From contig MU271159.1 in NCBI GenBank assembly GCA_021432605.1, positions 186,001 through 250,000 of the forward strand: a stretch of DNA of 64,000 nucleotides, read 5' to 3'. A model generated the notes under the pieces. The model searched no databases. It was not told the DNA's origin and saw nothing but the letters and a program-made list of their open reading frames with translations. Below are positions 11,350-22,225 of this stretch, one piece after another (the first letter of the stretch is position 1; each line of letters begins with the position of its first letter). This DNA comes from Coniochaeta sp. PMI_546. Taxonomy: Eukaryota > Ascomycota > Sordariomycetes > Coniochaetales > Coniochaetaceae. Position numbers and translations under genes: made by a program.

Positions 11350-12422
11350 GATGCAGTTGTGGACGCAGATGTTGTTATCAACTGAAGGTTTGATCTTCGT
11401 AATGAAAGCTAAGAGCAAATGATGGTGTGCAGCACTAGTCAAAACCCGATTAAGTACCTGGCGATAGGCCCCTTAAACTGGAGCGGGTACCGAGCCACAA
11501 GTTACGCGAGTTTTTCAATCGTGTGGACTTCACCCCGTGGTCGAGGATTCGGGTTGCTTCCGGAGTTGCGCAATCGGGCCACTAGGCGTATATACATAAT
11601 TGCTACTCCTTTGAAAGTCTGGGTGAAGCGACGACGAGAGATATGTAAGGTACCTGTGGATCAGCTGTGCAGTTTCAAGTGGTTCGCCGCTTGACCCTGT
11701 TCCGCCAAACGCGTACACGAGCAGTAGGTACTTTGCAGTCCGTCTCCACTTCCGCGAACGTTGGTTTACAGTTACACTCGGCGTGGAAGCAAGTCGGCGA
11801 CTTTTACAAGCCAATTCAAAAGAGGAAGGACAAGTGTTGCACATAGAGGGAATGACCTTGATCAGGGCTAGGACATGGGGAAATTATAAGGCACCATCGA
11901 AAGCAAGATAGGATACCAACAACGAACGGAAAAGAAAGGACGGATATACCCAGAGACTAACATAGCGTTATCCGTGCCTGGAGGGGCCCGATAATTCATC
12001 CGCGATGACACCTGCTGGCCCTCGACCGCGAACGGGGCCGGGATAACCGCCAAGAAAATATCGGTCGTTCGGTAGTCGGTGGTGAGCAACCACGAATTTA
12101 CGACCTCGAACTTCTTGGTCAGTGGCCGCGAACTGCATCGGATCTGTTACCCGGCAATAGCACAACAGATAGCTCATGGATGATGCCATTTGGTAGACCC
12201 GCGTCTGGGACTCTTTCATTGGCAGATTGGCGACAGCCGAGTCGGCGCCGGTGCCGCTCCCGATCCGGCCAATTGACTAGACCTAGACATCTCTAGAGCT
12301 TTAAGACACCACTTTGCTTCACATGGGTCAATCATAATTACGCAGATATTGTTCAAAATATAGTCTGATCACTCTGACTTTGTTCTGGCATCTCACATCA
12401 AACAATCCGAACTACCTTATAA
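11350..12422. other. Intergenic, no gene recognised
   Basis: About 1.1 kb between divergently transcribed genes. Small ORFs at 11530-11844, 11868-12089 and 11968-12219 overlap in conflicting frames and show no motif. It contains the promoters of the DUF3632 gene (leftward) and the methyltransferase (rightward). Confidence 0.4.
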
Positions 12423-13325
12423 ATGGCCGACAGCATTACGCAAGAGGAGAGACTCCGGCGATACACGGAAGAGCTCCCACCGGACAACTCTAAGGCTTGG
12501 AAGTTGCTCGAGTCTTACAGCAAAATTCCCCATGATGAGGTGGAGGCTCACCTACAGGCGACGGTAAGCAAGCGCAAAGGCAGCACGCAAGCTCCCAGCG
12601 GCGGGCATGGTTGCTAGGTCTTCCAAGTACACTCTACACTAAGTATCACTAATTCCATCGAACAGAGAGACAAGGCATGGAAGATCTTCCCATACGGTTG
12701 CATCGGGCGCTGGCGATTCCTGGATCTGTACATCACGACGCTGCCAGTGTACCCAGAAGTACTCGAGCGGCTGAAGAGCGGCGACACGCTCCTGGACGCA
12801 GGCTGCTGCTTCGGCTACGTCCTGCGACAGCTCGCTCTCGACGGCGCGCCGCAGGCGAACCTCATCGGGGCCGACCTGCGGCAGGAGTTCATCGATCTGG
12901 GCTACGAGCTGTTCCGCGACCGCGACACCTTCGGCGGCCGCTTCGTCGCGGGCAACATGCTCGACCCGGCGGACACGGCGCTCACCTCCATCGACGGGAA
13001 GGTGGACCTGATCCACGCCGCCAGCTTCTTCCACCTGTTCAACTGGGACGACCAGGTTCGGCTCGGCGAGCGGCTCGTCCGCTTCTTCAAGCCCGATGCC
13101 AAGAAGGCGCTCGTCTTCGGGCGCCAGGTCGGCAACCGCTCGCCGCGCACGCAGCAGGAGGGCGGCCGGTATCGCCACGACCCGGAGACGCTGCAGGAGT
13201 TGTGGGACGAGATCGGCAGGAAGACGGGTACGAGGTGGAAGGCTACGGCCACGCTGCATGACGACTTTGTTGCCCATGACGAGCAAAGGGTTCTCATCAA
13301 GTTTGCGGTCTACAAGATCGAATGA
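12423..13325 (+). CDS. Class I SAM-dependent methyltransferase (meroterpenoid AusD-like family)
   Basis: There are two exons, 12423-12563 and 12666-13325, joined in phase 0 over a 102-nt intron with a GTAAGC donor, giving 266 residues. It transfers a methyl group from SAM to an unknown acceptor. Motif I is 'LLDAGCCFGYVLRQL', with 'LIGADLRQEFIDLGYELF' after it and 'VDLIHAASFFHLFNWDDQ' as the motif IV region. The N-terminal 'DKAWKIFPYGCIGRWRFLDL' is shared with the fungal methyltransferases found in meroterpenoid and other secondary-metabolite clusters. No polyketide synthase, terpene cyclase or prenyltransferase lies nearby, so it is a solitary copy. No signal peptide or membrane segment is seen, so it is probably cytosolic. 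The exon is strikingly GC-rich compared with the DNA on either side. Confidence 0.85.
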
Positions 13326-13858
13326 GTATAACTGACCTTCAGAATGGGGGAAGCGCATGCTCTCAATGACGTAGTGAGTCGAAGACGGGAGATTGCGGAA
13401 ACCCTGTCCGTAATGCTTCTCATAAGATTCGAATTTGTTACCTACTGATGAACTCATATCAAGAAGACCACTTGTCATAGTACGTATGAAGTCCTCTCGA
13501 GTCAGTGCTCGTGTCGATTGTGTATACTAGCAGCTTTCTCTGTCATTGAGTATCTCACGCAAACAAGCGTTGCATGTGCTATGAACAGATTTGTAATCTT
13601 GGCAATCGTCGAGCATAAAGAACTTTTGTGAGCCGTAACTGTTGCATATAAAAGCACTGAGACTCAGAGGGTACAAAAGCAGGAAAAATAAATATGGATG
13701 GGATTTAGACACCTCCGCAGTGCCTTTGAAGCCTACAGTCCAAACAAGTAGTCACGTCCAGATGGAGTTTCTTGCACAACTTTAGCCAGCCTGCTCCGGT
13801 GTGCAGTCTCAGGGGTCCTTCATATAAGCCTTTCCTGTTCCGGCACATAAGCAAAGAC
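13326..13858. other. Convergent intergenic region
   Basis: This is the 3' flank of both the methyltransferase and the GH54 gene. Only short overlapping ORFs are present and none is supported. Confidence 0.4.
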
Positions 13859-15379
13859 TCAAGCGAAGCCGGCGCTGATCACCCAGCTAGCATCATCGTT
13901 GAACGAGGCCGCGGCATCAAAAGGGTGAACACCGCCGTTCCTCGCTGCGTAGCCGACGTTGTTGTAGTGGCGGAAGTAGCAGGTGGGATAATTCCACGCT
14001 CGAACCGAGTTGCCTTGGCCGTTCAATCCGGCCTGTGGGCAGAAAGTGGCGTCCTCGTGAAACTGCTTGGAGCCGTCGTTGGCGTTGAGAACCAGCACGA
14101 AGTTGTTGTGGCGGATGAAGCTGCCAGGGGTGTCCTTTGACTCGAATGAGAAGCAGGCACTGTTGCCAAGCCCCGAGCGGACCGTCCAGCTGGCCTGCTG
14201 CTTGAGGGCTGTCGTGCTGGATGACGACACAACTTGAGTATTGACGGTGGAGCCGGTGTGTGCAAGGTAGCGTGTAGTGTAGCCAGGTGTAGTGGCCCGC
14301 AGCGAGATCGAGGAACCTATGGTGAGCCCGGGGCCGCTGGTCAACGACGTGGTGGTGTATTTGGCGGCTACAATGTTAGCTTGTACAGCGTTCTCGTTGG
14401 CATCAGATGGAAAGCCGGAGGTCATCACGCCTTCATAGAACGTGCCTTGGGCGCCCACGCTGTTGTCGCCACCGATGCCGAGAATGATTGCGCCCTCCTT
14501 GCTCATCGGGTTGTAGCCAGACGCGCTTGGGCGCGCGCCGTTGTAAAACGTCGATAGCGAACCGGACGCAGCGTTTGCGCCGCGGATCGCCCACTGGTTT
14601 GGCTGTCCCTTGACCACTGCCGTGGTGAAACGATAGGAGATCGACGGGTCTCCAGCGTTGTTTCCAGAACTCAGACCGGAGAACAGGCCGTTTTCTAGAT
14701 CGGCCATAATCCAGGGGCCGCTGCCGGCCCCAGTGCCCCAGACGTTGTTGTCGCCGAAGTAGATGGCCTCCATGTGGCCGTTACCTGTATCTCTACTGCT
14801 AGTCTCGGCGTTGCCGTAATCGAAGCAGCAGCCACCGTTGTAGTGGGTCCCGTCGAGCACCGCATACATGCCCTCTGCCGCGTCGCCTTTAGCTGTGCCG
14901 CTGGCGGCGTTGTTGCGGTAGCCGGTGCCGGGCGAGATGAAGACGCCGTACGCCTTCTGGCCGTTCAGCGTGACTGGTGCGCCAATCGCACTGGCCAGGT
15001 TGTCGTAGCCATTGGATTCAGGCCCCTGAAAGCCACCTGGCGGAGCCTGAGTGAGGTGATTTCCTCGACCGGATTGGTCATAAATGATCGTGATAAGGCA
15101 TGTCGTGCCGGCACAGAAGGAGTCCTGGGCGCCAGCATTGGCGACACCGCCGGCGGACAGCGGCCCGATGTTTGTTGTGGTATTGTCGGAACCACGTTTC
15201 ACCTGGTATAGGGAGCCGGAAAAAGTGTTATATAAGGCGCGAGTGGTGCTATGTGCCGCGATGCAGGGTGTGCCGCCAGAAGAGTAGATGTCACAGGGTC
15301 CAGCAGCGACAAGCGGGCTCGTGGCAACAAGGCCTAGAGCGAGGGCCCAGGCACGTTCGAGCCTTGGTCTAGAGAACAT
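13859..15379 (-). CDS. abfB: GH54 alpha-L-arabinofuranosidase with C-terminal CBM42
   Basis: An intronless ORF of 506 residues, the usual length for fungal AbfB. It is secreted: the N-terminus is a signal peptide ending near 'PLVAAG', and the mature start 'GPCDIYSSGGTPCIAAHSTT' is typical. It releases terminal alpha-L-arabinofuranosyl groups from arabinan and arabinoxylan. The catalytic domain spans about residues 27-340. The presumed nucleophile is Glu229 in 'MADLENGLFSG' and the acid/base is Asp305 in 'GIGGDNS'; a vicinal Cys pair lies in 'GGCCFDYG'. Residues about 345-506 are the arabinose-binding CBM42 beta-trefoil ('YLAHTGS', 'SFIRHNNFVL', 'YFRHYNN', 'DASWVI'). It sits alone between a methyltransferase and an ADAM protease and adds hemicellulose capacity to the cellulolytic genes at 30-43 kb. 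Confidence 0.96.
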   Translation of the reverse strand: MFSRPRLERAWALALGLVATSPLVAAGPCDIYSSGGTPCIAAHSTTRALYNTFSGSLYQVKRGSDNTTTNIGPLSAGGVANAGAQDSFCAGTTCLITIIYDQSGRGNHLTQAPPGGFQGPESNGYDNLASAIGAPVTLNGQKAYGVFISPGTGYRNNAASGTAKGDAAEGMYAVLDGTHYNGGCCFDYGNAETSSRDTGNGHMEAIYFGDNNVWGTGAGSGPWIMADLENGLFSGLSSGNNAGDPSISYRFTTAVVKGQPNQWAIRGANAASGSLSTFYNGARPSASGYNPMSKEGAIILGIGGDNSVGAQGTFYEGVMTSGFPSDANENAVQANIVAAKYTTTSLTSGPGLTIGSSISLRATTPGYTTRYLAHTGSTVNTQVVSSSSTTALKQQASWTVRSGLGNSACFSFESKDTPGSFIRHNNFVLVLNANDGSKQFHEDATFCPQAGLNGQGNSVRAWNYPTCYFRHYNNVGYAARNGGVHPFDAAASFNDDASWVISAGFA

Positions 15380-17427
15380 GTCGAATTACCTTTGGTGGGA
15401 GAATAATGAGGCGAACACGGCCGTGAGCCTCTCGATCTCCTCGACGAGAAGCTCCCATGTCGCGGTCTTTATAGGCTTCGTCGTGTTGGCCTTGTCCGCT
15501 TTGCACGCGCATATCACCTGGTTAGGATTGGTGAGCAGGTAGAAGCCAACCATAGCAGCCTCAACTACATGGATTGCCTCCAGCTAGTTGTTTCTCGCCC
15601 TTTTTGAATGTTCCCCGGACTCAAGGGGGGTCGATGACTCGCGCGGAAGAAATGGTGGTTCTTTACAAGCGACATCTCGGAGTCAAGAGGAACGAATGCC
15701 ACCCTAATCCACCTTTGAGTGCTTTCCCCAAATTCCGTCAACCACATGTAAACCGGGGTCTCGGAAAACCAGGACGGATAAATCGGTTCCGGCGATGCAA
15801 ATACAGGCAAGATGGTGCAACCATAGGCCCTGTAATGACAGGCTGCCTCTCGTCTAGCCTTGGAGCCGCGGGCGGCTTGTTGAAGGAACAGTGCGGTTAC
15901 TCCAAGTGGTGTTGACACATGGGTTGGTTATGTCCTCGTGGACCCATATCGGACGGACTCTCATCGGGGTGTTAAATGAAGTGCTGATGACTTGATTCCT
16001 TACATGAATGTAGAATTGGCTACGGAAACCCGCCCAGTCAGAAGTCTGGTTTATGTCTACCTCTGCCAAATCCTACCCTGCAATCACGTTTTCAATGCTT
16101 CATTGTCCATGTTGTTGGTTCGGACTAGCCAGCCGACTAGTTAGACTTGGAATATATATAGACTTGAACATTTGCGCGATAAGATCGGTACTCACCAGTT
16201 GCGGAATCTGGGTTCCCGTCGTCAACATCGAAACCCTACATCATCCGTTGCAGCTTGAGGGCGCTGATGACCTGGATGGTGAGAGCATTCGGTGTATTCT
16301 GATTTAAAGCCTCGCATCCCTACTAAAGAAAACAGAAGCGCTTCTATAAGCGCACCAATATCATGGTAGCGCTGGAGTCGGCTCTACCGGGTCCATGTTC
16401 GACAGGAAACCAGGTTTGGTGTCTCACAGCTATGTACCCCACCCGCTTTCCCCTCAGAAATCGAATCATGTGCCGTGAGGATGTTACCTTCCCCGAGGGT
16501 CATGTTGTATTTTGTGCGCAATAGAGTCTAGTAGATCGTCCTCGCTTGGCTCGGTACTTACACTGCTACGGGGGTGAACCGAGCATGAGTAGAGATACAG
16601 CGCGTTCTTTGTTGTATCCTGTCTCGACCTTCTCCATGCCGAGGTCGAGTCTTAACCCAGGTTCATGAACTCAGGAAGATGTGTTGCGCCCTAACACTGA
16701 GCTGAGTGACCTGGTTGACATGTTGAATGCGGTGTTTTACCCTAAGGGTCATTCTTTCTCGACAAGTTATGATGGTGTACCGTGCGAAGATTGACCACTC
16801 TTAGGCCAATGTAAGTCACAGACAACCAAAAGGCCGTGAAGCATTCTTGTCCTCATGCGCAGGATTGTCTGAGCTGTGTAAGTTTGCTTCTATTGCACGC
16901 TATTGGTGTCCTGGCGGATGACCCGGCCATTCTGAACGAGGCCATTACATATTGAGTCCAAGAACGGTGCCGGATATGATACCATCGACTGTCTCTGTAG
17001 TTACAATACTTTGCATCTGCGTTGACTCCTCCTCGTTCTGTACCTTGGAGGCATGACAGAATATTACGACACACGCTACATCGTTCTTAAAAGTAGGAAG
17101 CAAGACCAACAGGTTGGTTTACCTAGCGGTGAATGGACAAATGTGGATTGATGACTATTTGTTCTTGCTTTAATTTCACCATTGTCGATGGAGCGGAAGA
17201 TCACTCATACCAGGAGACATGATATTGATGGTTCATCGGTGATGTACTACCGTTGAATTCCGAAAGAGTACCTTCGCACGATCGCTTCACTTCTGTCACT
17301 GCCCAGACAGTCATTCACCAAACTTTCTGGAGATCTATACACTACGCTACTTCGAGAAGCACAGGAGCAGATTGCACGTCCGGTGCTTTCACCTCGCTGT
17401 TCTCCCTTTCTCTCCATAGGACACATA
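15380..17427. other. Gene-poor stretch, no gene supported
   Basis: Two kilobases without recognisable coding sequence. ORFs such as 15565-15918 (-) and 17253-17654 (+) show no family motif, and the latter overlaps the 3' end of the ADAM gene. Confidence 0.4.
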
Positions 17428-19818
17428 TCAAGCATACCTGGTCCCCGTGTACCAGGACTGTTGTCTCATGGAAGTCGGCACATCCGGTGGCGGGGCGGAG
17501 CTTATTCCTCTCCTATTTATCCGCCGAGCTGCTGATGTCGCCTCCCCTGTGGCCACAGGTTGACGGCGAGCTCTTCTTCGGCGGCAGCCGGCCAGGCAGC
17601 ACCACAGCACCGCAATCACGATCAAGCCCCCCACGACAGAGGCAACAGAGATGACAACAGTTCTGTGATCATCAATCCACCTGCGGCCCCCGCTCCCGAC
17701 TGAAGCCGCCTGGCAGTTCCCGTTGCGACACCGCCCCCCTCCTTCGCACTCCGTGCCGTCCAGGAAGTTCTGCTGCGTGACGAAGCACGTCTCCGAACCG
17801 CGGAAAGTGCGGCGCATACAAGACATCCGGCAGGTCTCCGCGTCGCACGAGCGTGTGTTGGCTTGAGAACTGGAGCTGAAGAAATCGGCGCACTGGAGGT
17901 CCCTCGAGGTGCACCGACCCGAGGCGCAGCTGAGGCCATCCCCGCACAACGTCCCGTCAGCAGAGGTTTCGTCATCGGGGCAAGTACTCGTCGTGCCCGT
18001 GCACATCTCTGCCAGGTCACAAGGTCCGGTGCTAGCTCTACACGTAGTGTTGTTGGGAGAAAACTGGCACTGCTCAGTACAGCACTCCGCGTTCGATGGA
18101 TCGCACACCGAGTTTGTGGTAAACCTGCACGTCGTCGGGTCGCAGCAAGGATTATCTCCGCATCCGGCGGTGCCTCCGCAGTCGCAGTCCTCCCCAACTT
18201 CGACAATGCCGTTGCCACAGCGGCTTCCGCTGATAGTAGTCACATCCGTATTATGAACCAGGCAGGACGCATTCACGCTCCGGCGACCGATAGCAGAGCA
18301 GATGTTCCCGATGCTACACGGGGAAAACTCTGACATACTACTGCCGATCGAAGGGTTCATGATGTAGCGCCCATTTGCGCTGCACGTGGATGCACTAAGG
18401 GGGCAACACTGCTCCTGCGTCCCAGTGGCGCCATCGCTACACGTACTAGAGGTGCAGTCATGTACGGCGCCGAAAATATGACCTGCCTCATGCGCGATGA
18501 CCTGCCACTCAGTTGGTGTTCTGATCACTACGTTGGCGCCAGCAGTGGTGTCGCCGCCGCCGAACGAGTTCGAGGACCCCTGCCGGCACACCTGTCCCAT
18601 CCAGGAGAGACCAACAGCAGAGCCCGTGTTGCACAGGCTTAGGAGGGTCCAGAAGGCATTCGTGTCGATGATATCACCACGCCAAGCGGAGAAGAGACGC
18701 AGTCTGTCACTGATATCGACGTCTGAAGCGCAGTCCAAGTTCCACGGTGCCGATGCTGGAGCCGTCGCCGGGCAATTACCATCGCTGATGGTGAGATTCT
18801 GGATTTGAAGGGAGATGTTGAAGGTGCTTTCGTATACTTCAGATGCGGCATTGATCTGCTGAACGATGTTGGCCCTCACCGCGGCCACAGAGCCAAAGTC
18901 TCTCGTGTAGGTGCAGTCAGCCGCGATCCCAAGAAGGGCAATCTTTCTAGTTGTCGGACATCCATTGGTCGACCCGATGGTAGACGTCAGATCAATGCTC
19001 GAGCCGGGTCCGTACTGCCGCTCAGATATTCCCACGGGACTTATGGGCTCCCAACCTTCAGTCAGGCTATCCAAGCTGATTGCTCGACGGACTGGGTGCC
19101 AGGGGTCGACGTTGAAGCGCAGGTCATCAAATTGGCATGTTGTCCCGACGCCTGGTTGATGCCTCGGCGTTTTGTGCTCGTAGGTCGGGCGCTGGATGTA
19201 CGAATCCTTCCAGACGATCATGTACTCCTCCGGCTCATTCGCGATGTCAGGATCACCTGAGACTCGGGTTTGAAAGTAGTTGTCGCTTGTTTGGATATGA
19301 TAGTGCTCGCCGCGAACCGTGAAGACGCCTTCGAACAGGGGATTTGGCCCATCCCGGTGAATTGCGATCCTTGCCCATCCACCTCTGATCCAGTCTGTCT
19401 GTCCGTCTTGCCGTGCGAACGCTTGACCCCTGAATACCTTGTGCTGGAGACGGTCTATCTGCTCGTCGACTCCGAGGCGCCCATCCTGAGCGAGGTATCG
19501 GACCACCGCACCATTGTGAAGGATGTCTTCGTTGGGTGTGACAGAGAGTCGGATCTCTTCACTTCCGTCAAGCAGGATAAATGTCAGGTCGAAAGCGGAA
19601 AACGCATGTATTCGATGTGATGGGGTATGCAGGACTGGATCAGCGACACGGCTCACACGGTGCAAAGGGCTACGCGGTAATGAATGCGCTTGAAGCATGG
19701 TGATCAGTATGGACTTCTTATGAAGGGCTGCCACCACATTGAGAGACATACCTATGACCGACTCAGCAAATAGTCCTATGATCGCAAGAATCGCCGGTAT
19801 AGCCTTGAGCGCGTGCAT
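17428..19818 (-). CDS. ADAM-family zinc metalloprotease (fungal ADM type)
   Basis: One exon of 796 residues from the ATG at 19818. An in-frame ATG 24 codons upstream is less likely because the inner start begins directly with a signal peptide ('AIPAILAIIGLFAESVIG'). The order is signal, propeptide (to about 270), metalloprotease domain with zinc site HEAGHIFGAVHD (His443, Glu444, His447, His453), a disintegrin-like module ('GNGIVEVGEDCDCGG', 'NPCCDPTTC', 'AECCTEQC'), a Cys-rich/EGF-like part, one transmembrane helix ('VVISVASVVGGLIVIAVLWC') and a basic cytosolic tail. It should shed or process proteins at the cell surface. The Arg-rich stop-transfer sequence after the helix gives a type I topology. 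Fungal ADAMs are single-digit families of poorly known function. No other protease gene is nearby. Confidence 0.93.
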   Translation of the reverse strand: MHALKAIPAILAIIGLFAESVIGMSLNVVAALHKKSILITMLQAHSLPRSPLHRVSRVADPVLHTPSHRIHAFSAFDLTFILLDGSEEIRLSVTPNEDILHNGAVVRYLAQDGRLGVDEQIDRLQHKVFRGQAFARQDGQTDWIRGGWARIAIHRDGPNPLFEGVFTVRGEHYHIQTSDNYFQTRVSGDPDIANEPEEYMIVWKDSYIQRPTYEHKTPRHQPGVGTTCQFDDLRFNVDPWHPVRRAISLDSLTEGWEPISPVGISERQYGPGSSIDLTSTIGSTNGCPTTRKIALLGIAADCTYTRDFGSVAAVRANIVQQINAASEVYESTFNISLQIQNLTISDGNCPATAPASAPWNLDCASDVDISDRLRLFSAWRGDIIDTNAFWTLLSLCNTGSAVGLSWMGQVCRQGSSNSFGGGDTTAGANVVIRTPTEWQVIAHEAGHIFGAVHDCTSSTCSDGATGTQEQCCPLSASTCSANGRYIMNPSIGSSMSEFSPCSIGNICSAIGRRSVNASCLVHNTDVTTISGSRCGNGIVEVGEDCDCGGTAGCGDNPCCDPTTCRFTTNSVCDPSNAECCTEQCQFSPNNTTCRASTGPCDLAEMCTGTTSTCPDDETSADGTLCGDGLSCASGRCTSRDLQCADFFSSSSQANTRSCDAETCRMSCMRRTFRGSETCFVTQQNFLDGTECEGGGRCRNGNCQAASVGSGGRRWIDDHRTVVISVASVVGGLIVIAVLWCCLAGCRRRRARRQPVATGEATSAARRINRRGISSAPPPDVPTSMRQQSWYTGTRYA

Positions 19819-20915
19819 GATTCGGCAGGTCTGAACCAAAACTCTTTGGTATTGAAGCACATGCTGGGCAATCTCTGGCTGCAACCCCAAATATCAATAA
19901 AAGGAGCATCATCAGCGAAGTCTTTACGGTGATAATTTTGTACGCGTCATCTTGATAGAAGTTTACGAGGATCTACCCAGAGTCCTGATGGACCAGAAGC
20001 ACACCGAGACATGATCTTGCGGTGCTGTTGTGTATTTCATGGAGAAAGGAGGCTGAGTATGCTTGGCATATGTATTATGGAGGCCTCTGGCTTGTCATCA
20101 ATGGAGATAGGATTTTATCTCCTCACTCGTCGACAACGACGTGGTGCTGACAACCTTCGTAGACTTGGCTTCTACTAGTCACGCCGGCGTCAATGTCCAG
20201 CCAAACGACATTTTTCCCGGCCTCATAGACCAATTTGAAAAACTCGATATCATTTCTTCATTCATGAGGGCATCTAGAGGACAAATACACTTAGGAACCA
20301 GTAGTCATTACAGAGTGGTGCACCGGGTAGCCAGCTTAAGCTTAACTCCGATTAACACGGCAGTCAAGCAGTAAGGTAGTCATCGACGACCCACCAATTT
20401 ATGGGGCCGACCCGGCGGGATGCAGCGGAGGCGCTAATGCAGCTTGCTGACGTGCCAAGCAGCCGGACCCGGCGACGGCGAAAAGGGAAAAGCGCCGATC
20501 AGGAACAACCCGTGGCGTAGAGATCTTCCCACTGAGCAGCACAGCATCACCTGAGCGTCAAGCTACGCAACTAGGTATGCCGTTGTTGGGCTACCGGTAT
20601 GCATCGTGTCGTGATGGAGTCGACTCTGCACCGGATTCGATCCAGTCCAATATCCTGTGCTGGTGTACACAGGGGCAATAACATGATATTCTCCGAGTAT
20701 TGACCGGACCCCTAAGCTGTCGAGAACTCACAACGGGCTGGTGATGGTGTCGACCCCGCAGAATTGGAGGTCGAGAAGCAGGCGGGGAACTGTTCGTGAC
20801 GCGTATCTATACGAGCACAGCCGCTCTTGGAACCTCCTACCATTGCCTATGCTCTCTACCTCTGCTTACAGTTGAGTTTTTTCTACCCTTCAACGCATTA
20901 GCTTATTGGCTGAAT
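19819..20915. other. Intergenic between divergent genes
   Basis: Contains the promoters of the ADAM gene (leftward) and the aldo/keto reductase (rightward). A GC-rich patch at 20400-20540 is the only compositional feature. No gene is supported. Confidence 0.4.
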
Positions 20916-22225
20916 ATGTCATTCTTCGAACCCCCACCGAAACCAGTCACCTCACTGGGCTGGCACCGCATCCTGTCGCCAACAGCCGCAGTCAAAGTGT
21001 CCCCGATTTGTCTGGGCGGGATCAGTATCGGCAACGAATGGAGCGAATTGTTCGGACAGAGCGAGGACGCCTTTAAGATCCTAGACGCGTATTTCTCGCT
21101 GGGCGGCAACTTCATCGACACAGCCAACACGTACAACGCCGAAGGGTCGGAGAAGTTGATCGGCGAGTGGATGGAGGCGCGGGGGATCCGGGACCAGATG
21201 GTCGTCGCGACGAAATACACAGCGGGATACAGAGCCTACAATCGTCAGAATGAGCCGTTGCAGAGTAACTTCACTGGAAACTCGGCAAAGAGCATGCATA
21301 TCTCCGTCAGAGACAGCCTGAAGAAACTCAAGACCGATTACATCGACATTCTCTATGTCCATTGGTATGCGACCGCAACAGCCTTCCGTAACCATTAGAT
21401 GATGTTGACATAGTATAGGTGGGACTTTGCTACGTCCGTGGAGGAAGTGATGACCCATCTGCACGCCTTTGTCATGGCTCGGCAGGTGCTCTACCTTGGC
21501 GTGTCAGATACTCCGGCCTGGGTAGTGGTCAAGGCCAACGAATGTAGGCTATCGCGAGAGAACCTCCTTCATGCCCCCGAGCTGACCTCCAAATGCAGTT
21601 GCGCGAAAGAACGGACTTACTCCCTTCTCCGTGTACCAAGGTCGCTGGAACGCCGCCTACAGAGACATGGAATCAGAGATTATACCCATGTGTCAAGACC
21701 AGGGTATGGGGGTTCTGTCGTGGGCATCGCTCGGAGGGGGACAACTTACAACCTCGGCTCAGAGAAACGCGATGGAGCAAGATCCGAAGGCACCCAAGAA
21801 CTTCTACGGATTCACCGAGAGTGACGTGGCTGTATGTGATGTGTTGGAGAAGCTGGCCGCCGCCAAGAAGACGACATTTCAAGCAATAGTCAGTTGGTTT
21901 CCCCCCCAATGTCCATTGTTATGCTAACGCACAGAACCAGGCTTTGGCATATCTCTTCCATCAGTCGACCTATGTATTTCCCATCGTTGGCGTGCAGACA
22001 TTGGAGCACGTAAAGGCGCTGCCTGAAGCGGTGCGCGTGAAACTTTCTGAAGAGGACATCGATGCAATTCATAATGCCGCGCCATTCAACCCACTGTTTC
22101 CAAACAACTTTCTCTTCAATTGCAAAGACGGACGCGGATACAAACTTGGTCTGACACCAGCGGACAACGCGCAGTACCAGATGGCCGCGTGGATCGAGGC
22201 TCCTCCGCGGCAGCCTGTGAGTTGA
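20916..22225 (+). CDS. Aldo/keto reductase (aryl-alcohol dehydrogenase / norsolorinic acid reductase-like)
   Basis: Four exons, 20916-21364, 21419-21543, 21599-21888 and 21941-22225, all in phase, encode 382 residues. It is an NADPH-dependent carbonyl reductase of the AKR9 type. The catalytic tetrad is visible as Asp and Tyr in 'NFIDTANTYN', Lys in 'VVATKYT' and His in 'DILYVHW'; the His-Trp codons abut the first intron. Cofactor-binding sequence is seen in 'VLSWASLGGGQ' and in 'FPIVGVQTLEHV' near the C-terminus. The ATG at 20916 starts 'MSFFEPPPKPVTSLGWHR', typical of the family; an upstream in-frame ATG at 20796 would add 40 unusual residues. Relatives act on aryl alcohols/aldehydes in lignin turnover or on polyketide intermediates, and the substrate here cannot be told. 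Confidence 0.92.

Noticed and set aside
12639-13478. 279-codon minus ORF over the methyltransferase
   Set aside because: Antisense shadow; the plus frame carries the SAM-binding motifs.
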